Shown one piece after another: positions 9,062 through 19,997 of a stretch of 64,000 bases of DNA (position 1 is its first letter; each line of letters opens with the position of its first letter). The position numbers were made by a program, and so were the translations under genes. A model generated the notes under the pieces. It saw only the letters and a program-made list of their open reading frames with translations. It made no database searches and had not been told where the DNA came from. The stretch is from Pectobacterium sp. A5351 (GTDB taxonomy: Bacteria > Pseudomonadota > Gammaproteobacteria > Enterobacterales > Enterobacteriaceae), in NCBI RefSeq assembly GCF_028335745.1, contig NZ_CP116477.1, forward strand, positions 806,001-870,000, written 5' to 3'.

Positions 9062-10939
9062 GTGACTATTTTCATTGCAGACAAACGTTTCATTGCAAAA
9101 AGACGTTTCACTTCAAAGAACCGTTTCATTGGAAAAAAAAGTGTTACCGGGCAAAAAGGCATAGCAGGACAAAAAAACAGTTTTGCTGGCTGTGGTGCGT
9201 CACGGCACCGCTTTCTTGGCTTGATGTGTGCGCTGCTCATGTTGGCTCTGGAGAGCCAGGCGGCGAATGTGCGCCTGCAAGTCATGGGGCTGGAAGGGCA
9301 ATTACAAAAAAATGCGCGGGCACGTTTATCCACCATTGCGGTCGATGAGGTTAATGCCGACGGGCGTTTCCGCTCACGCGTCGATGAAGCGATCCGTCAG
9401 GGATTGCGCGCGCTTGGCTATTACGATCCACAGATCGGTTTCGAATTCCGGCCTGCCGTTAATGGCGGGCGACCGGTACTGATTGCTACCGTCACGCCCG
9501 GTGAACCGGTAAAAATTGCCGGAGTGAATATTAGTCTGCGCGGTGGTGCGCACGACGATAAAGACTACCAACAGCTGGTTAAAGACGATCGCCCCGAAAT
9601 CGGTTCGGTGTTGAACCACGGTGATTTCGATCGCTTTAAAAGCGGGCTAAACGGTTTGTCATTACGCAAAGGCTATTTCGATGCGGGCTTCCAGAAAAGC
9701 CAGCTCGGCGTGATGCGGGAAGAGAGAGAAGCGTTTTGGGATATCGATTTCGATAGCGGTGAACGCTATCGCTTTGGTGCCGTACATTTTCAGGGCGCAC
9801 AAATCCGCGATGATTATCTGCAAAATCTTGTGCCGTTTCATGAAGGCGATGCCTACACCAGTGAAGATCTTGGTGAGTTAAACCGCCGTCTTTCTGCGAC
9901 GGGGTGGTTTAATTCTGTCGTGGTTTCTCCTGATTTTGACCAGTCGAAAAGTTCTAAGGTGCTGCCGCTGGAAGCCGTGGTGACGCCGCGACCCCGTAAC
10001 CGTATTGAAACCGGGGTCGGCTATGCCACGGATGTTGGCCCACGCTTTAAAACGACCTGGAATAAACCTTGGGTAAACTCTCGGGGCCATAGTCTTGAAA
10101 GCAGCCTGAGTGTGTCCGCGCCGGAGCAATCGCTTGATTTTAGCTACAAAATCCCCTTGTTGAAGAACCCACTTGAGCAGTATTACCTGCTGCAAGGCGG
10201 TTTCAAACGTGAAGATCTCAACGATACCAAATCGGATGGCACGACGTTGAATGTGGCACGCTACTGGGATCTTTCCAGCGGTTGGCAACGGGCGATTAAC
10301 CTGCGCTGGAGTCTCGACCACTTTACGCAGGCGAGCGTGACGGATACCACGATGCTGATCTATCCGGGTGTCAGCATTAACCGAACCCGCCAACGCGGCG
10401 GGCTGATGCCAGTGTGGGGCGATACGCAACGCTATTCCATCGACATTTCTGACACCACCTGGGGATCGGATATCGATTTTGCCGTGGTTCAGGCGCAAAA
10501 CGTCTGGATTCGCACGCTGGCGGATAAGCACCGCTTTGTCGCGCGCGGCAATCTGGGTTGGATTGAGACCAACAATTTCTCCCGCGTGCCGCCTTCACTG
10601 CGTTTCTTTGCCGGTGGCGATCGCAGCATTCGTGGGTATAAGTACAAATCGATTTCGCCGCGCGACAGCGACGGCAAACTGACCGGTGCATCCAAGCTGG
10701 CGACTGGCTCGCTCGAATACCAATACAACGTAACGGGAAAATGGTGGGGCGCGGTTTTTGTTGATTCAGGTGAAGCAGTGAATGACATCAAACGGAGTAA
10801 CTTCAAGACGGGCACGGGCGTCGGCGTACGCTGGGCCTCGCCGATTGGTCCGGTGAAACTTGATGTCGCCATGCCGATCGGCGATGCAGAGAAGAAGAAT
10901 GATGTTCAGTTCTATATCGCGCTGGGGCCTGAATTATGA
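9062..10939 (+). CDS. tamA: Translocation and assembly module outer-membrane protein TamA
   Basis: Omp85-family barrel that works with TamB across the envelope, in outer-membrane protein insertion and phospholipid transport. The 625-residue product is about 48 longer than E. coli TamA. The homologous part starts at residue 67 (AANVRLQV), with three POTRA domains (about 68-310) and a 16-strand barrel containing the Omp85 motif [12 protein letters not shown] near residue 517 and ending FYIALGPEL. The extra length is an N-terminal basic region of six imperfect hexapeptide repeats ahead of a normal signal core ([13 protein letters not shown], then SQA). The GTG at 9062 has AGGGAG 4 bases upstream; the only later in-frame ATG near the signal core would leave a signal peptide with no positive charge. 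Its stop overlaps the start of tamB by three bases. Confidence 0.95.
   Translation: MTIFIADKRFIAKRRFTSKNRFIGKKSVTGQKGIAGQKNSFAGCGASRHRFLGLMCALLMLALESQAANVRLQVMGLEGQLQKNARARLSTIAVDEVNADGRFRSRVDEAIRQGLRALGYYDPQIGFEFRPAVNGGRPVLIATVTPGEPVKIAGVNISLRGGAHDDKDYQQLVKDDRPEIGSVLNHGDFDRFKSGLNGLSLRKGYFDAGFQKSQLGVMREEREAFWDIDFDSGERYRFGAVHFQGAQIRDDYLQNLVPFHEGDAYTSEDLGELNRRLSATGWFNSVVVSPDFDQSKSSKVLPLEAVVTPRPRNRIETGVGYATDVGPRFKTTWNKPWVNSRGHSLESSLSVSAPEQSLDFSYKIPLLKNPLEQYYLLQGGFKREDLNDTKSDGTTLNVARYWDLSSGWQRAINLRWSLDHFTQASVTDTTMLIYPGVSINRTRQRGGLMPVWGDTQRYSIDISDTTWGSDIDFAVVQAQNVWIRTLADKHRFVARGNLGWIETNNFSRVPPSLRFFAGGDRSIRGYKYKSISPRDSDGKLTGASKLATGSLEYQYNVTGKWWGAVFVDSGEAVNDIKRSNFKTGTGVGVRWASPIGPVKLDVAMPIGDAEKKNDVQFYIALGPEL
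9068..9175 (+). repeat. Six degenerate 18-base tandem repeats in the 5' end of tamA
   Basis: Six successive 18-base units encode hexapeptides of the form [42 protein letters not shown]. The first four units share TTTCATTGNA-type cores; the last two have diverged. The block lies in frame between the GTG start and the signal-peptide core of TamA. Confidence 0.8.
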
Positions 10940-13900
10940 TGGATGAGAAAAACGAAAAAAAAGCACAGGATCCGGTGACACAAGAAAACGTCGCGCAGGA
11001 TAACGCACCGCCGACGCCAGCACGAAAAGGGCGCTGGTGGAAAAAGGTCGGTATTGGCCTCGTGGCATTTTTACTGCTGCTCGTGGTTGGTGTGGGGCTG
11101 CTGGTGGGCACCACACCGGGCTTGCACCTGTTGCTGAATACTGCAGCACGCGTGGTGCCAGGGTTGAATATTGCCAGCGTGAGCGGCGGCTGGCGTGATT
11201 TAACGTTGAAAAATGTCAGCTACGAGATGCCGGGCGTGACGGTAAAGAGCGAGGAATTTCACCTGTCGCTCGCATTGGGTTGCCTGCGAAAAAGCCAGCT
11301 GTGTATTAACGATCTTTCGGCGAACCGCGTCGATGTGGTCGTCGATACCAAAGCCTTACCGGTGGCGGAAGAGCCACCGCCGCCTTCGACCCCAGTCACG
11401 GAAATTTCAGCACCTTTCCCTATCTCTCTACGCCAACTCGTGCTCAATAGCGTTCAGGTTACCGTGGATGACACGGCGATTTCTCTGAGCGAATTCCGCA
11501 CAGGCATGCAGTGGGAAGGGCGCGCATTGACGCTGCTGCCGACCAAAATCAGCGCGCTGCTGGTGGCCTTGCCGAAAACGCCTGTTGACGTGCTGGAGGA
11601 TGGCAAAGTGACGGCGGCGGAAATGGCGTCTGTTATCAAGGAAACGGCGACGAACGTACGTGAGGCGGCTGAGCAAGGCTCTTCGCAAACGCTTCAAATC
11701 GATAAAGTGCTAGAGGCAAATAATACGGTAGCGGCTGCCACGACGACGACACCGATACCGACCGCGTCGTCGCCAAAAACGGATAGCACCGCTGACAAGC
11801 CAACCGCCCCTGAACAGCCGTTGGGGGAACGCCTGAGCGAGCTGTTCTCCAAACCCTTATTACCTGATTTACCGCAGTTCACGTTGCCGCTGGATCTGAA
11901 CATTGTCGAGATTCACGGCGAGCAACTTCGGCTGACGGGCGATCAGGACATTGTGATTAATAACCTGTTCGTGCAGGCATCGACCCAGCAACAGCATTTG
12001 CGGCTGGATAAGCTCATCGTGCAATCGCCGCAGGGCGGATTGAATGTACGCGGTGAGGCGACGCTCAGCGAGAGCTGGCCTGTCTCGCTGACGGCGAACG
12101 GTGTGTTGAATGTCGAACCGCTCAAAGGTGAAACGCTGAAACTGGCGGTTGATGGTGGCCTGCGCGAACAGCTGAATGTGGCGCTGAACCTCTCGGGGCC
12201 GCAGCGCGCTCAGTTGGATGTGCAAACCAAACTGGCAGAAGCCGGGCTGCCGCTGGCATTGACGCTGCAAACCGAGCACGTGCGTTGGCCGCTGACGGGC
12301 GCCACGCAGTATCAGGCCAGCAACGTCAGACTGCGGTTTAACGGCAAAGCGACCGACTATGCGCTGTCGCTGCGCGGCGATCTGAGCGGTGCGGATATTC
12401 CCCCCGCGACGCTGCTGCTGGATGGCAAAGGCAACGAACAGCAGTTTACGCTGAGCCGCCTGCGGCTGGCGGCGTTGCAGGGGAATGCCGATCTAAGCGC
12501 GCTTATCGACTGGAGCAAAGCGATAAGCTGGCGCAGTGAGCTGCTGCTGAACGGGATTAATACCGCGAAGCAGTGGCCGGAATGGCCTGCGAAAATAGAT
12601 GGCAAGATAACGACGCGCGGCAGCGTCTATGGCGGTAGCTGGCAATTACAGGTGCCGGAGCTACGGCTGGATGGCAACGTAAAAGCGAATAAGCTCACGG
12701 CCAGAGGTGAACTGCGCGGCAATGCGGCGGGTCAGTGGACAATACCCGCGCTGAATCTGGCATTAGGCCGTAACCAGTTGAACGTCAAAGGCGAACTGAG
12801 CGACAAGTGGCAGTTGGATGCAGATATCAATGCACCATCGCTGGACGGCATGTTGCCCGGTCTGGCAGGGCGCGCCCTCGGTACACTCAAATTACGCGGC
12901 AATCTGCGTGAACCGCAGATGCTGGCGGATATCACCGCTTCCGGCCTGCGCTGGCAGGCGATGACGATTCGTCAGGTGAGAGTAGAAGGCGATGTCCGCT
13001 CCGAACAGCAAATTCAGGGCAAGCTGGCTGTACGTCTCGAAGCACTGAAGCAGGACGACCTGAATATTGCGTTGTTGACGTTGGATGCCAGCGGTAATGA
13101 AAAGCAGCATCAGCTTCGGCTGACTATGCAGGGTGAGCCGGTCGCGGGTCAGTTGGCGCTTTCAGGCAGCTTCGATCGTCAGGAACAGCGCTGGCGCGGT
13201 ACGTTGAACAATACCCGCTTCGACACGCCGGTGGGGGAGTGGCGTCTGACGCAGGATATGGCGTTGGATTACCTGAACGCGCAGCAGAAGATCACCATCG
13301 GCACGCACTGCTGGCGGAATCCGAATGCAGAACTTTGCGTACCAAAAGCGATTGAGGCTGGACCGAGCGGACAGGCGAGTATCCGACTGAACCGCTTCGA
13401 TCTCGCCATGCTGAAACCGTTCCTGACGGCGGATACGGTGCTAGCCGGGACGTTCACCGGCGGTGCGGATATCAGCTGGCAGGCAGGGCAAGGTTTACCG
13501 CAGGCGAAAGTGTCGCTCGTAGGTAACGGCGTCAGCGTTCGCCAGCAGATGCAGGGCAATACGCTGCCGATTGATTTCGACACCTTTACGCTGAATGCCG
13601 GGCTCGATCGCGGGCGGGCGCAGCTTGGCTGGCTGATGGCGATCCGAGAGAACGGACGCTTCAGCGGTGATATTCAGGTGACCGATCCACAGGGCCGGCG
13701 CAATCTCGGCGGCAGCGTCACGATCAATAATATTTCGCTGGCGTTGCTTAACCCTGCTCTGAGTAAAGGAGAAAAAGCGGCCGGGATACTGAATGCGAAC
13801 CTGCGTCTGGCGGGGGATGCGGCGCGTCCTCAGATCTTCGGCCAGATGGTGCTGGAACGGCTGGATATTGATGGCAACTGGATGCCGATCGATCTGACCA

Positions 13901-14973
13901 ACGGGCGACTGGCGGTGAATTTCAGCGGGATGTCATCAACGCTACAAGGCTTCCTGAAAACGGATAACGGGCAGTTGAACCTCGGCGGGAATGCCGACTG
14001 GTCGCGACCTGACGCCTGGCGTGCGCGGATCGCGGCGAAAGGCCAGAAGCTGCGTGTGACGATTCCGCCTATGGCACGGCTGGATGTCTCGCCGGATATT
14101 GTCTTCGAGGCTACGCCGCAACTGTTTGCGTTAAACGGCTCTGTCAGTATTCCGTGGGCGCGTATTGTGGTTAAAGATATGCCGGAAAGCGCGGTGGCGG
14201 TGTCATCGGATGAAGTGATGCTGGATGCGCAGGGACAGCCGCTGAAAAAAGCGAGTGCGGCAATTCCGATTAACAGTAACCTTACCATCCGTGTCGGGAA
14301 TGATGTGCGGCTGGATGCGTTCGGGCTGGCAGCTCGCTTACAGGGCGACCTGAAAATGGTTCAGGACGAGCGCGGATTAGGGCTGAACGGGCAAATCGAT
14401 ATTCCGTCTGGCCGCTTTAAAGCCTACGGACAGGATTTGATCGTCCGCAAGGGGCTGATTCTGTTCTCCGGCCCGCCTGATCAGCCGATCCTGAATATCG
14501 AAGCCATTCGTAACCCAGATAATACTGCCAATGATGTCACTGCGGGTGTGCGCGTCACCGGCATGGCTGCCACGCCGAAGCTGGAAGTCTTCTCCGATCC
14601 GGCCATGTCGCAGCAGGAAGCGCTCTCTTATCTGCTGCGTGGACAAGGTTTGGACAGCGGTGGAGCCGATAGCTCGGCAATGACCTCAATGTTAGTCGGT
14701 TTAGGGGTTGCACAAAGTGGTCAAGTTGTGGGTAAAATCGGCGAGGCCTTTGGCGTAAGTAATTTAGCTCTGGATACACAGGGTGTTGGCGATAATTCTC
14801 AGGTTGTCGTCAGCGGCTACGTCCTTCCGGGTCTGCAAGTGAAATATGGTGTTGGCATATTCGATTCTTTGGCAACGTTAACGCTGCGTTACCGCCTGAT
14901 GCCAAAGCTATACTTGGAAGCGGTGTCTGGAATTAGCCAGGCATTAGATGTGCTCTATCAGTTTGAGTTTTAG
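10936..14973 (+). CDS. tamB: Translocation and assembly module protein TamB
   Basis: Very long inner-membrane-anchored periplasmic protein that spans to TamA and, with YhdP/YdbH, contributes to phospholipid transfer to the outer membrane. The 1345 residues (E. coli 1259) begin with a charged cytoplasmic tail, one membrane helix (about residues 37-60), a long repetitive beta-rich taco-shaped region and the conserved C-terminal DUF490 domain ending in YQFEF. A low-complexity Ala/Thr/Pro insert near residues 262-292 explains part of the extra length. Starts inside tamA and is followed two bases later by ytfP, so the three genes form an operon. Confidence 0.95.
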   Translation: MMDEKNEKKAQDPVTQENVAQDNAPPTPARKGRWWKKVGIGLVAFLLLLVVGVGLLVGTTPGLHLLLNTAARVVPGLNIASVSGGWRDLTLKNVSYEMPGVTVKSEEFHLSLALGCLRKSQLCINDLSANRVDVVVDTKALPVAEEPPPPSTPVTEISAPFPISLRQLVLNSVQVTVDDTAISLSEFRTGMQWEGRALTLLPTKISALLVALPKTPVDVLEDGKVTAAEMASVIKETATNVREAAEQGSSQTLQIDKVLEANNTVAAATTTTPIPTASSPKTDSTADKPTAPEQPLGERLSELFSKPLLPDLPQFTLPLDLNIVEIHGEQLRLTGDQDIVINNLFVQASTQQQHLRLDKLIVQSPQGGLNVRGEATLSESWPVSLTANGVLNVEPLKGETLKLAVDGGLREQLNVALNLSGPQRAQLDVQTKLAEAGLPLALTLQTEHVRWPLTGATQYQASNVRLRFNGKATDYALSLRGDLSGADIPPATLLLDGKGNEQQFTLSRLRLAALQGNADLSALIDWSKAISWRSELLLNGINTAKQWPEWPAKIDGKITTRGSVYGGSWQLQVPELRLDGNVKANKLTARGELRGNAAGQWTIPALNLALGRNQLNVKGELSDKWQLDADINAPSLDGMLPGLAGRALGTLKLRGNLREPQMLADITASGLRWQAMTIRQVRVEGDVRSEQQIQGKLAVRLEALKQDDLNIALLTLDASGNEKQHQLRLTMQGEPVAGQLALSGSFDRQEQRWRGTLNNTRFDTPVGEWRLTQDMALDYLNAQQKITIGTHCWRNPNAELCVPKAIEAGPSGQASIRLNRFDLAMLKPFLTADTVLAGTFTGGADISWQAGQGLPQAKVSLVGNGVSVRQQMQGNTLPIDFDTFTLNAGLDRGRAQLGWLMAIRENGRFSGDIQVTDPQGRRNLGGSVTINNISLALLNPALSKGEKAAGILNANLRLAGDAARPQIFGQMVLERLDIDGNWMPIDLTNGRLAVNFSGMSSTLQGFLKTDNGQLNLGGNADWSRPDAWRARIAAKGQKLRVTIPPMARLDVSPDIVFEATPQLFALNGSVSIPWARIVVKDMPESAVAVSSDEVMLDAQGQPLKKASAAIPINSNLTIRVGNDVRLDAFGLAARLQGDLKMVQDERGLGLNGQIDIPSGRFKAYGQDLIVRKGLILFSGPPDQPILNIEAIRNPDNTANDVTAGVRVTGMAATPKLEVFSDPAMSQQEALSYLLRGQGLDSGGADSSAMTSMLVGLGVAQSGQVVGKIGEAFGVSNLALDTQGVGDNSQVVVSGYVLPGLQVKYGVGIFDSLATLTLRYRLMPKLYLEAVSGISQALDVLYQFEF

Positions 14974-14975
14974 CG

Positions 14976-15335
14976 ATGCGAATTATTGTTTACGGCAGTT
15001 TACGACGCAAACAGGGAAATAGTCATTGGATGACCAATGCGCAATGGCTAGGGGATTGTCAGCTCGCAGGTTTCGAGCTGTACGATCTCGGCCATTATCC
15101 GGCAGTCGTGCCCGGTGATGGAGAAATCCATTGTGAGGTCTATCGCATTAGTTCGTCGATTTTGACGGAGCTGGATGCCTTAAAGCGGGACGGTCACGAA
15201 TACCAGCGTGAGCTGATTTCTACTCCTCTGGGCAGTGCCTGGATCTATTTGTACAAACACTCTGTTGCAGGATTGACGCGTATAGCCAGCGGTGACTGGC
15301 TAAAGCGTAATGAAGAAGATGACGAAGAGGTTTGA
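14976..15335 (+). CDS. ytfP: Gamma-glutamylcyclotransferase-family protein YtfP
   Basis: Small cytoplasmic protein of 119 residues with the gamma-glutamylcyclotransferase-like fold: the N-terminal substrate loop YGSLRRKQGN (residues 5-14) and a Glu near residue 70 within LTELDALKRDGHEY. It starts two bases after tamB and is very probably translated from the same message. Substrate is not established for the bacterial family. The C-terminal acidic tail (NEEDDEEV) is a few residues longer than in E. coli. Confidence 0.88.
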   Translation: MRIIVYGSLRRKQGNSHWMTNAQWLGDCQLAGFELYDLGHYPAVVPGDGEIHCEVYRISSSILTELDALKRDGHEYQRELISTPLGSAWIYLYKHSVAGLTRIASGDWLKRNEEDDEEV

Positions 15336-15370
15336 GGTCGAGTAGCCAATCAAGTCAGGGTCATAAATAA

Positions 15371-15395
15371 AAACACCGCGTAAGGCGGTGTTTTT
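15371..15395. terminator. Bidirectional terminator, tamAB-ytfP / ppa
   Basis: Nine-base-pair stem (15371-15379 with 15385-15393) flanked by A-run and T-run, so it serves the convergent operon and ppa. Confidence 0.85.
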
Positions 15396-15431
15396 GCTCG
15401 TGCTATATCTTGAATGACTAATGCGTGGCGC

Positions 15432-15962
15432 TTATTTGTTTTTCGCGCGCTCGAAGGAAGCAACGATTTCAGCTTTTGCTGCTTCAGCGTTATCCCAACC
15501 TTCAACTTTCACCCACTTGCCTTTTTCCAGATCTTTGTAGTGCTCAAAGAAGTGGCCGATCTGTGCACGCAGCAGTTCAGGCAGGTCGTTAACGTCTTTA
15601 ATGTGATCGTATTCTTTCGTCAGTTTGCTGTGCGGAACAGCAACCAGCTTGGCATCTTCGCCTGCTTCGTCGGTCATTTTCAGCACGCCAACAGGACGGC
15701 AACGGATCACTGAACCCGGCTGTAATGGATACGGGGTTGGCACCAGAACGTCAACCGGATCGCCATCCAGAGACAGTGTGTGGTTGATGTAGCCGTAGTT
15801 GCATGGGTAGAACATCGCTGTAGACATGAAACGGTCTACAAACAGCGCACCGGTATCTTTATCAATTTCATATTTGATTGGATCGGCATTCGCGGGGATT
15901 TCAATCACTACATAGATATCTTCTGGCAGATCTTTACCTGCCGGAACATCGTTCAGACTCAT
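15432..15962 (-). CDS. ppa: Inorganic pyrophosphatase
   Basis: Soluble Mg-dependent enzyme that hydrolyses pyrophosphate and pulls biosynthetic reactions forward. The 176 residues equal the E. coli enzyme in length. The family signature DGDPVDVLV near residue 66 provides the catalytic aspartates, with further ones around [11 protein letters not shown]. Monocistronic, convergent with ytfP. Confidence 0.97.
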   Translation of the reverse strand: MSLNDVPAGKDLPEDIYVVIEIPANADPIKYEIDKDTGALFVDRFMSTAMFYPCNYGYINHTLSLDGDPVDVLVPTPYPLQPGSVIRCRPVGVLKMTDEAGEDAKLVAVPHSKLTKEYDHIKDVNDLPELLRAQIGHFFEHYKDLEKGKWVKVEGWDNAEAAKAEIVASFERAKNK

Positions 15963-16108
15963 GTCAGTTTCCTTCTCTTAAAACCTGAAATAGCGTGGCC
16001 GTCATTATAGCCAAAAAGCGTTTAATGTCCCCGATTTTTAGCGTACAGAAGCGCGATGCGCTCGTGTGAGTCGTTTAAGTAAAAATACTTTCGTTACTAA
16101 AGTTTCTT

Positions 16109-16135
16109 TAAAGAAAGCAGGCTTTATACCGATAG
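16109..16135 (+). promoter_or_regulatory. Sigma-28 (FliA) flagellar promoter
   Basis: TAAAGAAA at 16109-16116, an 11-base spacer, and ACCGATAG at 16128-16135, against the consensus TAAAGTTT-N11-GCCGATAA. It lies 75 bases before the chemoreceptor start, which is what is expected for a class-3 flagellar gene. Confidence 0.7.
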
Positions 16136-16210
16136 AAACATGATAAAAATCACGTTATGTGGAGCTTTTCTCCACGTTTATTTATCATTTGTAATTCCAG
16201 GGAAACGAAA

Positions 16211-17797
16211 ATGTTAAGAAATGTCACAATCAAGACGAGCTTGATTGCTTTGTTAGGCATGATGGTCCTGCTGTTATTGCTGGTCTGCGGAATTGGCATC
16301 ACCTCAATCAATCAGGGAATCACGTCGCTGACGACAATCGACAAGATTCAGGGGAAAGAAGTCACGGCGCTGGCAGGGAGCTATACCGCTTCGTTGCGTG
16401 CAAGAACGGGCGCGGCGTTGGCCGCTCGGCAGATGGAAAGTGGGCTGACTGATCTCGCGAATGCCTCGGTTGCGCGAGCGGAGGCCTACACCGCGCTCTC
16501 TCAAAAAGAAATGGCACGCTTTCTTTCCTACGGCACTGTAACGGAGCGCGGTGCCAAAATGGCGGCAGAGGTTAAAAGCAACTACGAGCAATACATGAAC
16601 CTTGGCGTTCAGCCGATGGTCGATGCGCTGAAACGCGGCGATGTTGCCGCCTATTATGTGCTGCTGCAAGACGTGCTGCCGCCGCTCAGCGTTAAGATGG
16701 ATAAGGTGGCGAACGAATTCCGCGACTTCGGCCTGGAAGTGGGGGAAAACATGCTCACAGACGCCGAGAGCTTTGCGTTCGAGCGCCTGACAATCATTGG
16801 TATTGCCTGTGTTGTCGTTCTGCTGCTGGTATTGGCTGCCTGGATTGCGCTGAAGCGTTCTATCCTGTCTCCGCTTGAAGAGACGGTTGCCCAATTGGAA
16901 TTTATTGCCCGTGGTGATTTGACCCAAAGTATTGCCGAGGGCGGCAATAATGAAATTGGCCGCCTGATTCAGGCGATGCAGGCAATGCAGTCTTCACTGG
17001 CGACCGCCGTGGGGCGCGTTCGCGATGCCGGTATGCAGATTGATGTTGGCACGCGTGAACTGTCTTCTGGCAATACCCATCTGGCTGCGCGTACGGAAGA
17101 GTCAGCCTCATCGCTGGAAGAAACCGCCGCCAGTATGGAGCAGTTGACTGCCACGGTAGCGCTGAACGCGGAGAGTGCAGAACAAGCGCATACGCTGGCG
17201 CAAAATGTGTCGGATATCGCTAATAAGGGCAGCGAGACCGTAGGCAGCATGATTGAGAAAATGCAGATGATCTCCAGCAGCTCAGAACGTATTGCCGATA
17301 TTCTGGCCGTGATTGACGGTATCGCGTTCCAGACCAATATTCTGGCGCTGAACGCGGCGGTTGAAGCCGCGCGTGCGGGTGAGCAAGGGCGAGGATTTGC
17401 CGTGGTGGCAGGTGAAGTCCGCAATCTGGCGCAGCGCAGTGCGCAATCGGCTAAAGAAATCAAAACGCTGATGGAAGAATCCCAGAGCCGCGTCAGTGAA
17501 GGTACCGTTATGGCAAAAATGGCGGGCGAAACGATGAACGATGTTTCTGAGGCGGTAGCGCGTGTGACGTCGCTGATGCGTGAGATTTCAACGGCAACGC
17601 GTGAGCAGAGTAACGGCATTGGGCAGGTGAATCTGGCGGTATCGCAGATGGATGAGGTCGCCCAGCAAAATGCGTCTCTGGTCGAAGAGGCCGCCGCAGC
17701 CACGCGCTCGTTAGAAGATCAGGCGCGCCTGCTGGCAGAAAGCATGGCGCAGTTTAAAGTGCAGTCGCAGGCGTTTGCCGCCATCGGCCGATTCTAA
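16211..17797 (+). CDS. Methyl-accepting chemotaxis protein
   Basis: Membrane chemoreceptor of 528 residues. One helix at about residues 11-31, a periplasmic four-helix-bundle sensor (about 32-190), a second helix (about 195-215), HAMP, and a cytoplasmic signalling domain. The hairpin tip NILALNAAVEAARAGE, near residue 377, binds CheA and CheW. The C-terminus ends in AIGRF and lacks the NWETF-like pentapeptide that tethers CheR/CheB, so it is a low-abundance-type receptor. The ATG at 16211 is chosen because it follows GGGAAACGAAA and starts just before the first helix. Ligand cannot be inferred. Confidence 0.9.
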   Translation: MLRNVTIKTSLIALLGMMVLLLLLVCGIGITSINQGITSLTTIDKIQGKEVTALAGSYTASLRARTGAALAARQMESGLTDLANASVARAEAYTALSQKEMARFLSYGTVTERGAKMAAEVKSNYEQYMNLGVQPMVDALKRGDVAAYYVLLQDVLPPLSVKMDKVANEFRDFGLEVGENMLTDAESFAFERLTIIGIACVVVLLLVLAAWIALKRSILSPLEETVAQLEFIARGDLTQSIAEGGNNEIGRLIQAMQAMQSSLATAVGRVRDAGMQIDVGTRELSSGNTHLAARTEESASSLEETAASMEQLTATVALNAESAEQAHTLAQNVSDIANKGSETVGSMIEKMQMISSSSERIADILAVIDGIAFQTNILALNAAVEAARAGEQGRGFAVVAGEVRNLAQRSAQSAKEIKTLMEESQSRVSEGTVMAKMAGETMNDVSEAVARVTSLMREISTATREQSNGIGQVNLAVSQMDEVAQQNASLVEEAAAATRSLEDQARLLAESMAQFKVQSQAFAAIGRF

Positions 17798-17820
17798 ATT
17801 CCCCGTCATACTTCATAAAA

Positions 17821-17844
17821 AAATTCCCGTGAAAACGGGAATTT
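17821..17844. terminator. Bidirectional terminator, chemoreceptor / plsY
   Basis: Ten-base-pair stem (17821-17830 with 17835-17844) with loop GAAA, A-run on the left and T-run on the right, between two convergent genes. Confidence 0.88.
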
Positions 17845-17851
17845 TTTTGCC

Positions 17852-18487
17852 TTACTCTTCGGGCGCGCTTTGCTCGTCTTCTGGCTGTTTCTTCTTACGC
17901 AACTTGTTCCAGATTTTACTTTCCTGTCCGCGCCATAGGCGTTGGATATTGTCATGATGACGCATCAGGATCAGACAAGAGAGCATCGCGACGGGGAAGG
18001 TAAACTGTGGCTTGAACCACCAGACATAAAACGGTGCGATGAGCGCACTGACGATGGCGCCGAGTGAGGAATAACCGCTCAACAGGACGGTCAGTAGCCA
18101 GGTGCCGGTCATTAGCCCCGTCAGATCCCAGCCGATTGGTGCGATGGCGCCAAAAGCCGTTGCCACACCTTTACCGCCGCGAAAGTGGAAAAAGACCGGA
18201 TAGATATGGCCGAGGCAGGCAGCGATGGCGGTTAACCCGAGATACAGCGGGGGAACGCCTAACGCGTAAGCGGCCCAGACTGGCAGCATGCCTTTCAGGA
18301 CATCAAACACCAATACGGTTGCAGCGGCAGCCTTGCCGCCAATACGCAATACGTTAGTGGCCCCGGGGTTCCCGGAACCATGCTGACGCGGGTCAGGTAG
18401 CCCAGCAATTCTGCAAAACAAAATCGCACTGGAAATAGAGCCACACAGATACGCGATTAACATCATACCAAGCGCGGTAACACTCAT
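17852..18487 (-). CDS. plsY: Acyl-phosphate glycerol-3-phosphate acyltransferase
   Basis: Inner-membrane enzyme that transfers an acyl group from acyl-phosphate to glycerol-3-phosphate to make lysophosphatidate. The 211-residue protein has five membrane segments. The cytoplasmic motifs GSGNPGATN (near residue 37) and [11 protein letters not shown] (near residue 100) form the active site. The start at 18487 matches the E. coli protein; longer in-frame starts would run into the divergent folB promoter. A charged C-terminal tail follows the last helix. Confidence 0.95.
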   Translation of the reverse strand: MSVTALGMMLIAYLCGSISSAILFCRIAGLPDPRQHGSGNPGATNVLRIGGKAAAATVLVFDVLKGMLPVWAAYALGVPPLYLGLTAIAACLGHIYPVFFHFRGGKGVATAFGAIAPIGWDLTGLMTGTWLLTVLLSGYSSLGAIVSALIAPFYVWWFKPQFTFPVAMLSCLILMRHHDNIQRLWRGQESKIWNKLRKKKQPEDEQSAPEE

Positions 18488-18615
18488 AACGCTATTCCGT
18501 TTAGTTTGTATAGAGAGACGTTTAATAAGGGTCGTTTTACTCTTCTCATCTGTGGATAATACGCACATTCCGTCGGAAGTGGTATCCGACAGCGACAAAA
18601 ACAGAGAATGGCGTG

Positions 18616-18969
18616 ATGGATATCGTATTTATTGAAGAACTTACTGTAATCACTACGATCGGTGTTTACGATTGGGAACAGACTATCCAGCAGAAACTGA
18701 TGTTCGATATCGAAATGGGCTGGGACAACCGTCAGGCCGCCGCCAGTGACGATGTGAATGACTGCCTGAGTTACGCTGATGTCAGCGATGCGGTGATTGC
18801 CCATGTGGCAAACCAGCGCTTTGCGCTGGTAGAGCGTGTTGCTGAAGAAGTCGCACACATGCTGATGCAGCGCTTCTCGATCCCCTGGTTACGGATCAAG
18901 CTGAGTAAGCCGGGCGCGGTGGCGCAGGCGCGTCAGGTTGGGGTCATTATTGAACGCGGCGCACGATAA
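18616..18969 (+). CDS. folB: Dihydroneopterin aldolase
   Basis: Folate pathway enzyme converting 7,8-dihydroneopterin to 6-hydroxymethyl-dihydropterin and glycolaldehyde. The 117 residues cover the whole family fold, with [12 protein letters not shown] near residue 55, the core [12 protein letters not shown] near residue 75 and the catalytic Lys in RIKLSKPGA near residue 100. The ATG at 18616 aligns with E. coli FolB; the GTG one codon upstream is possible. Divergent from plsY, as in E. coli. Confidence 0.95.
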   Translation: MDIVFIEELTVITTIGVYDWEQTIQQKLMFDIEMGWDNRQAAASDDVNDCLSYADVSDAVIAHVANQRFALVERVAEEVAHMLMQRFSIPWLRIKLSKPGAVAQARQVGVIIERGAR

Positions 18970-19041
18970 ATCTTATTTAACAGAAAAATACTGATTTACG
19001 TGCAACTAAATCGTAACCCAAATAGTCTATACCCCAGTTAT

Positions 19042-19073
19042 AGCGGCTCGCGAAAGTACGCGGCCGCTTTTTT
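19042..19073 (+). terminator. Terminator after folB
   Basis: Hairpin AGCGGC-T-CGCG / CGCG-GCCGCT (19042-19068, one bulged T) followed by a six-T run, between folB and uppP. Confidence 0.82.
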
Positions 19074-19115
19074 ATGGGCTGAATTTTCGTTTTTATTAAA
19101 GGCAAGGATTTTTAG

Positions 19116-19934
19116 ATGACTGACCTGCATTCATTGCTAATCGCATTTATTCTTGGCGTGGTCGAAGGACTGACCGAGTTTTTGCCCGTATCGTCTACGG
19201 GGCATATGATTATTGTTGGTCATTGGTTAGGGTTTGTTGATGAGAAAGCCAAGACGTTTGAAGTGATTATTCAGCTTGGCTCAATTCTGGCCGTTGTCGT
19301 GATGTTCTGGCGCCGCCTCTTTGGTCTGATTGGGATTCACTTTGGTGAAATCCCACATGAGGGGCATACGGCGGGCCGTCTGAAATTGACGCACATTTTG
19401 CTGGCGATGATTCCCGCTGTGGTGCTTGGGCTGGTTTTCCATGACGTGATCAAATCGCTGTTTTACCCACAGAACGTGATGTATGCGCTGGTTGTCGGTG
19501 GTTTCCTGCTGTTAGCGGCGGAATGGCTCAAGCCTAAAAAGCCGCGCGCCGTCGGGCTGGATGACATCACGCATCGTCAGGCATTTATGATTGGCTGTTT
19601 TCAATGTCTGGCGCTGTGGCCCGGTTTTTCACGTTCGGGAGCGACCATTTCCGGCGGGATGCTGGTGGGTGTCAGCCGCTATGCGGCTTCCGAGTTCTCT
19701 TTTATTTTGGCGGTTCCGATGATGATGGGCGCGACCGTTCTTGATCTATATAAAAGCTGGCATTTCCTGTCGCTGTCCGATGTACCGATGTTTGCCGTTG
19801 GTTTTGTGACGGCGTTTATCGTGGCGCTGATTGCGATTAAAACCTTCTTGAAAGTCATCAAACGCATCTCGTTTGTCCCGTTTGCGATTTACCGTTTTGT
19901 CGTCGCGGGCGTCGTTTACATGGTGTTTATGTAA
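19116..19934 (+). CDS. uppP: Undecaprenyl-diphosphate phosphatase
   Basis: Inner-membrane enzyme (BacA) that recycles the lipid carrier for cell-wall synthesis by removing one phosphate from undecaprenyl diphosphate; overproduction gives bacitracin resistance. The 272-residue protein has several hydrophobic helices and both catalytic regions: [15 protein letters not shown] near residue 16 and [13 protein letters not shown] near residue 170. Length equals the E. coli protein to within one residue. Single gene between two terminators. Confidence 0.96.
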   Translation: MTDLHSLLIAFILGVVEGLTEFLPVSSTGHMIIVGHWLGFVDEKAKTFEVIIQLGSILAVVVMFWRRLFGLIGIHFGEIPHEGHTAGRLKLTHILLAMIPAVVLGLVFHDVIKSLFYPQNVMYALVVGGFLLLAAEWLKPKKPRAVGLDDITHRQAFMIGCFQCLALWPGFSRSGATISGGMLVGVSRYAASEFSFILAVPMMMGATVLDLYKSWHFLSLSDVPMFAVGFVTAFIVALIAIKTFLKVIKRISFVPFAIYRFVVAGVVYMVFM

Positions 19935-19965
19935 GACTGAGAGTGTCGGTGATCGTGAGATAGAG

Positions 19966-19993
19966 AAGAGGCCACGCATTAGCGTGGCCTCTT
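19966..19993. terminator. Bidirectional terminator, uppP / cca
   Basis: Twelve-base-pair stem with arms 19966-19977 and 19982-19993, T-rich on the plus strand, between two convergent genes. Confidence 0.85.
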
Positions 19994-19997
19994 TGTT

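Noticed and set aside
16098..16135. TAAAGTTT at 16098 as the -35 of a sigma-28 promoter
   Set aside because: The spacing to the -10 (about 22 bases) is far from 11; the TAAAGAAA at 16109 has the right spacing.
16969..17703. 244-residue open frame antisense to the chemoreceptor
   Set aside because: Shadow of the signalling domain; the same kind of frame appears antisense to the Aer-like receptor (31528-32217).
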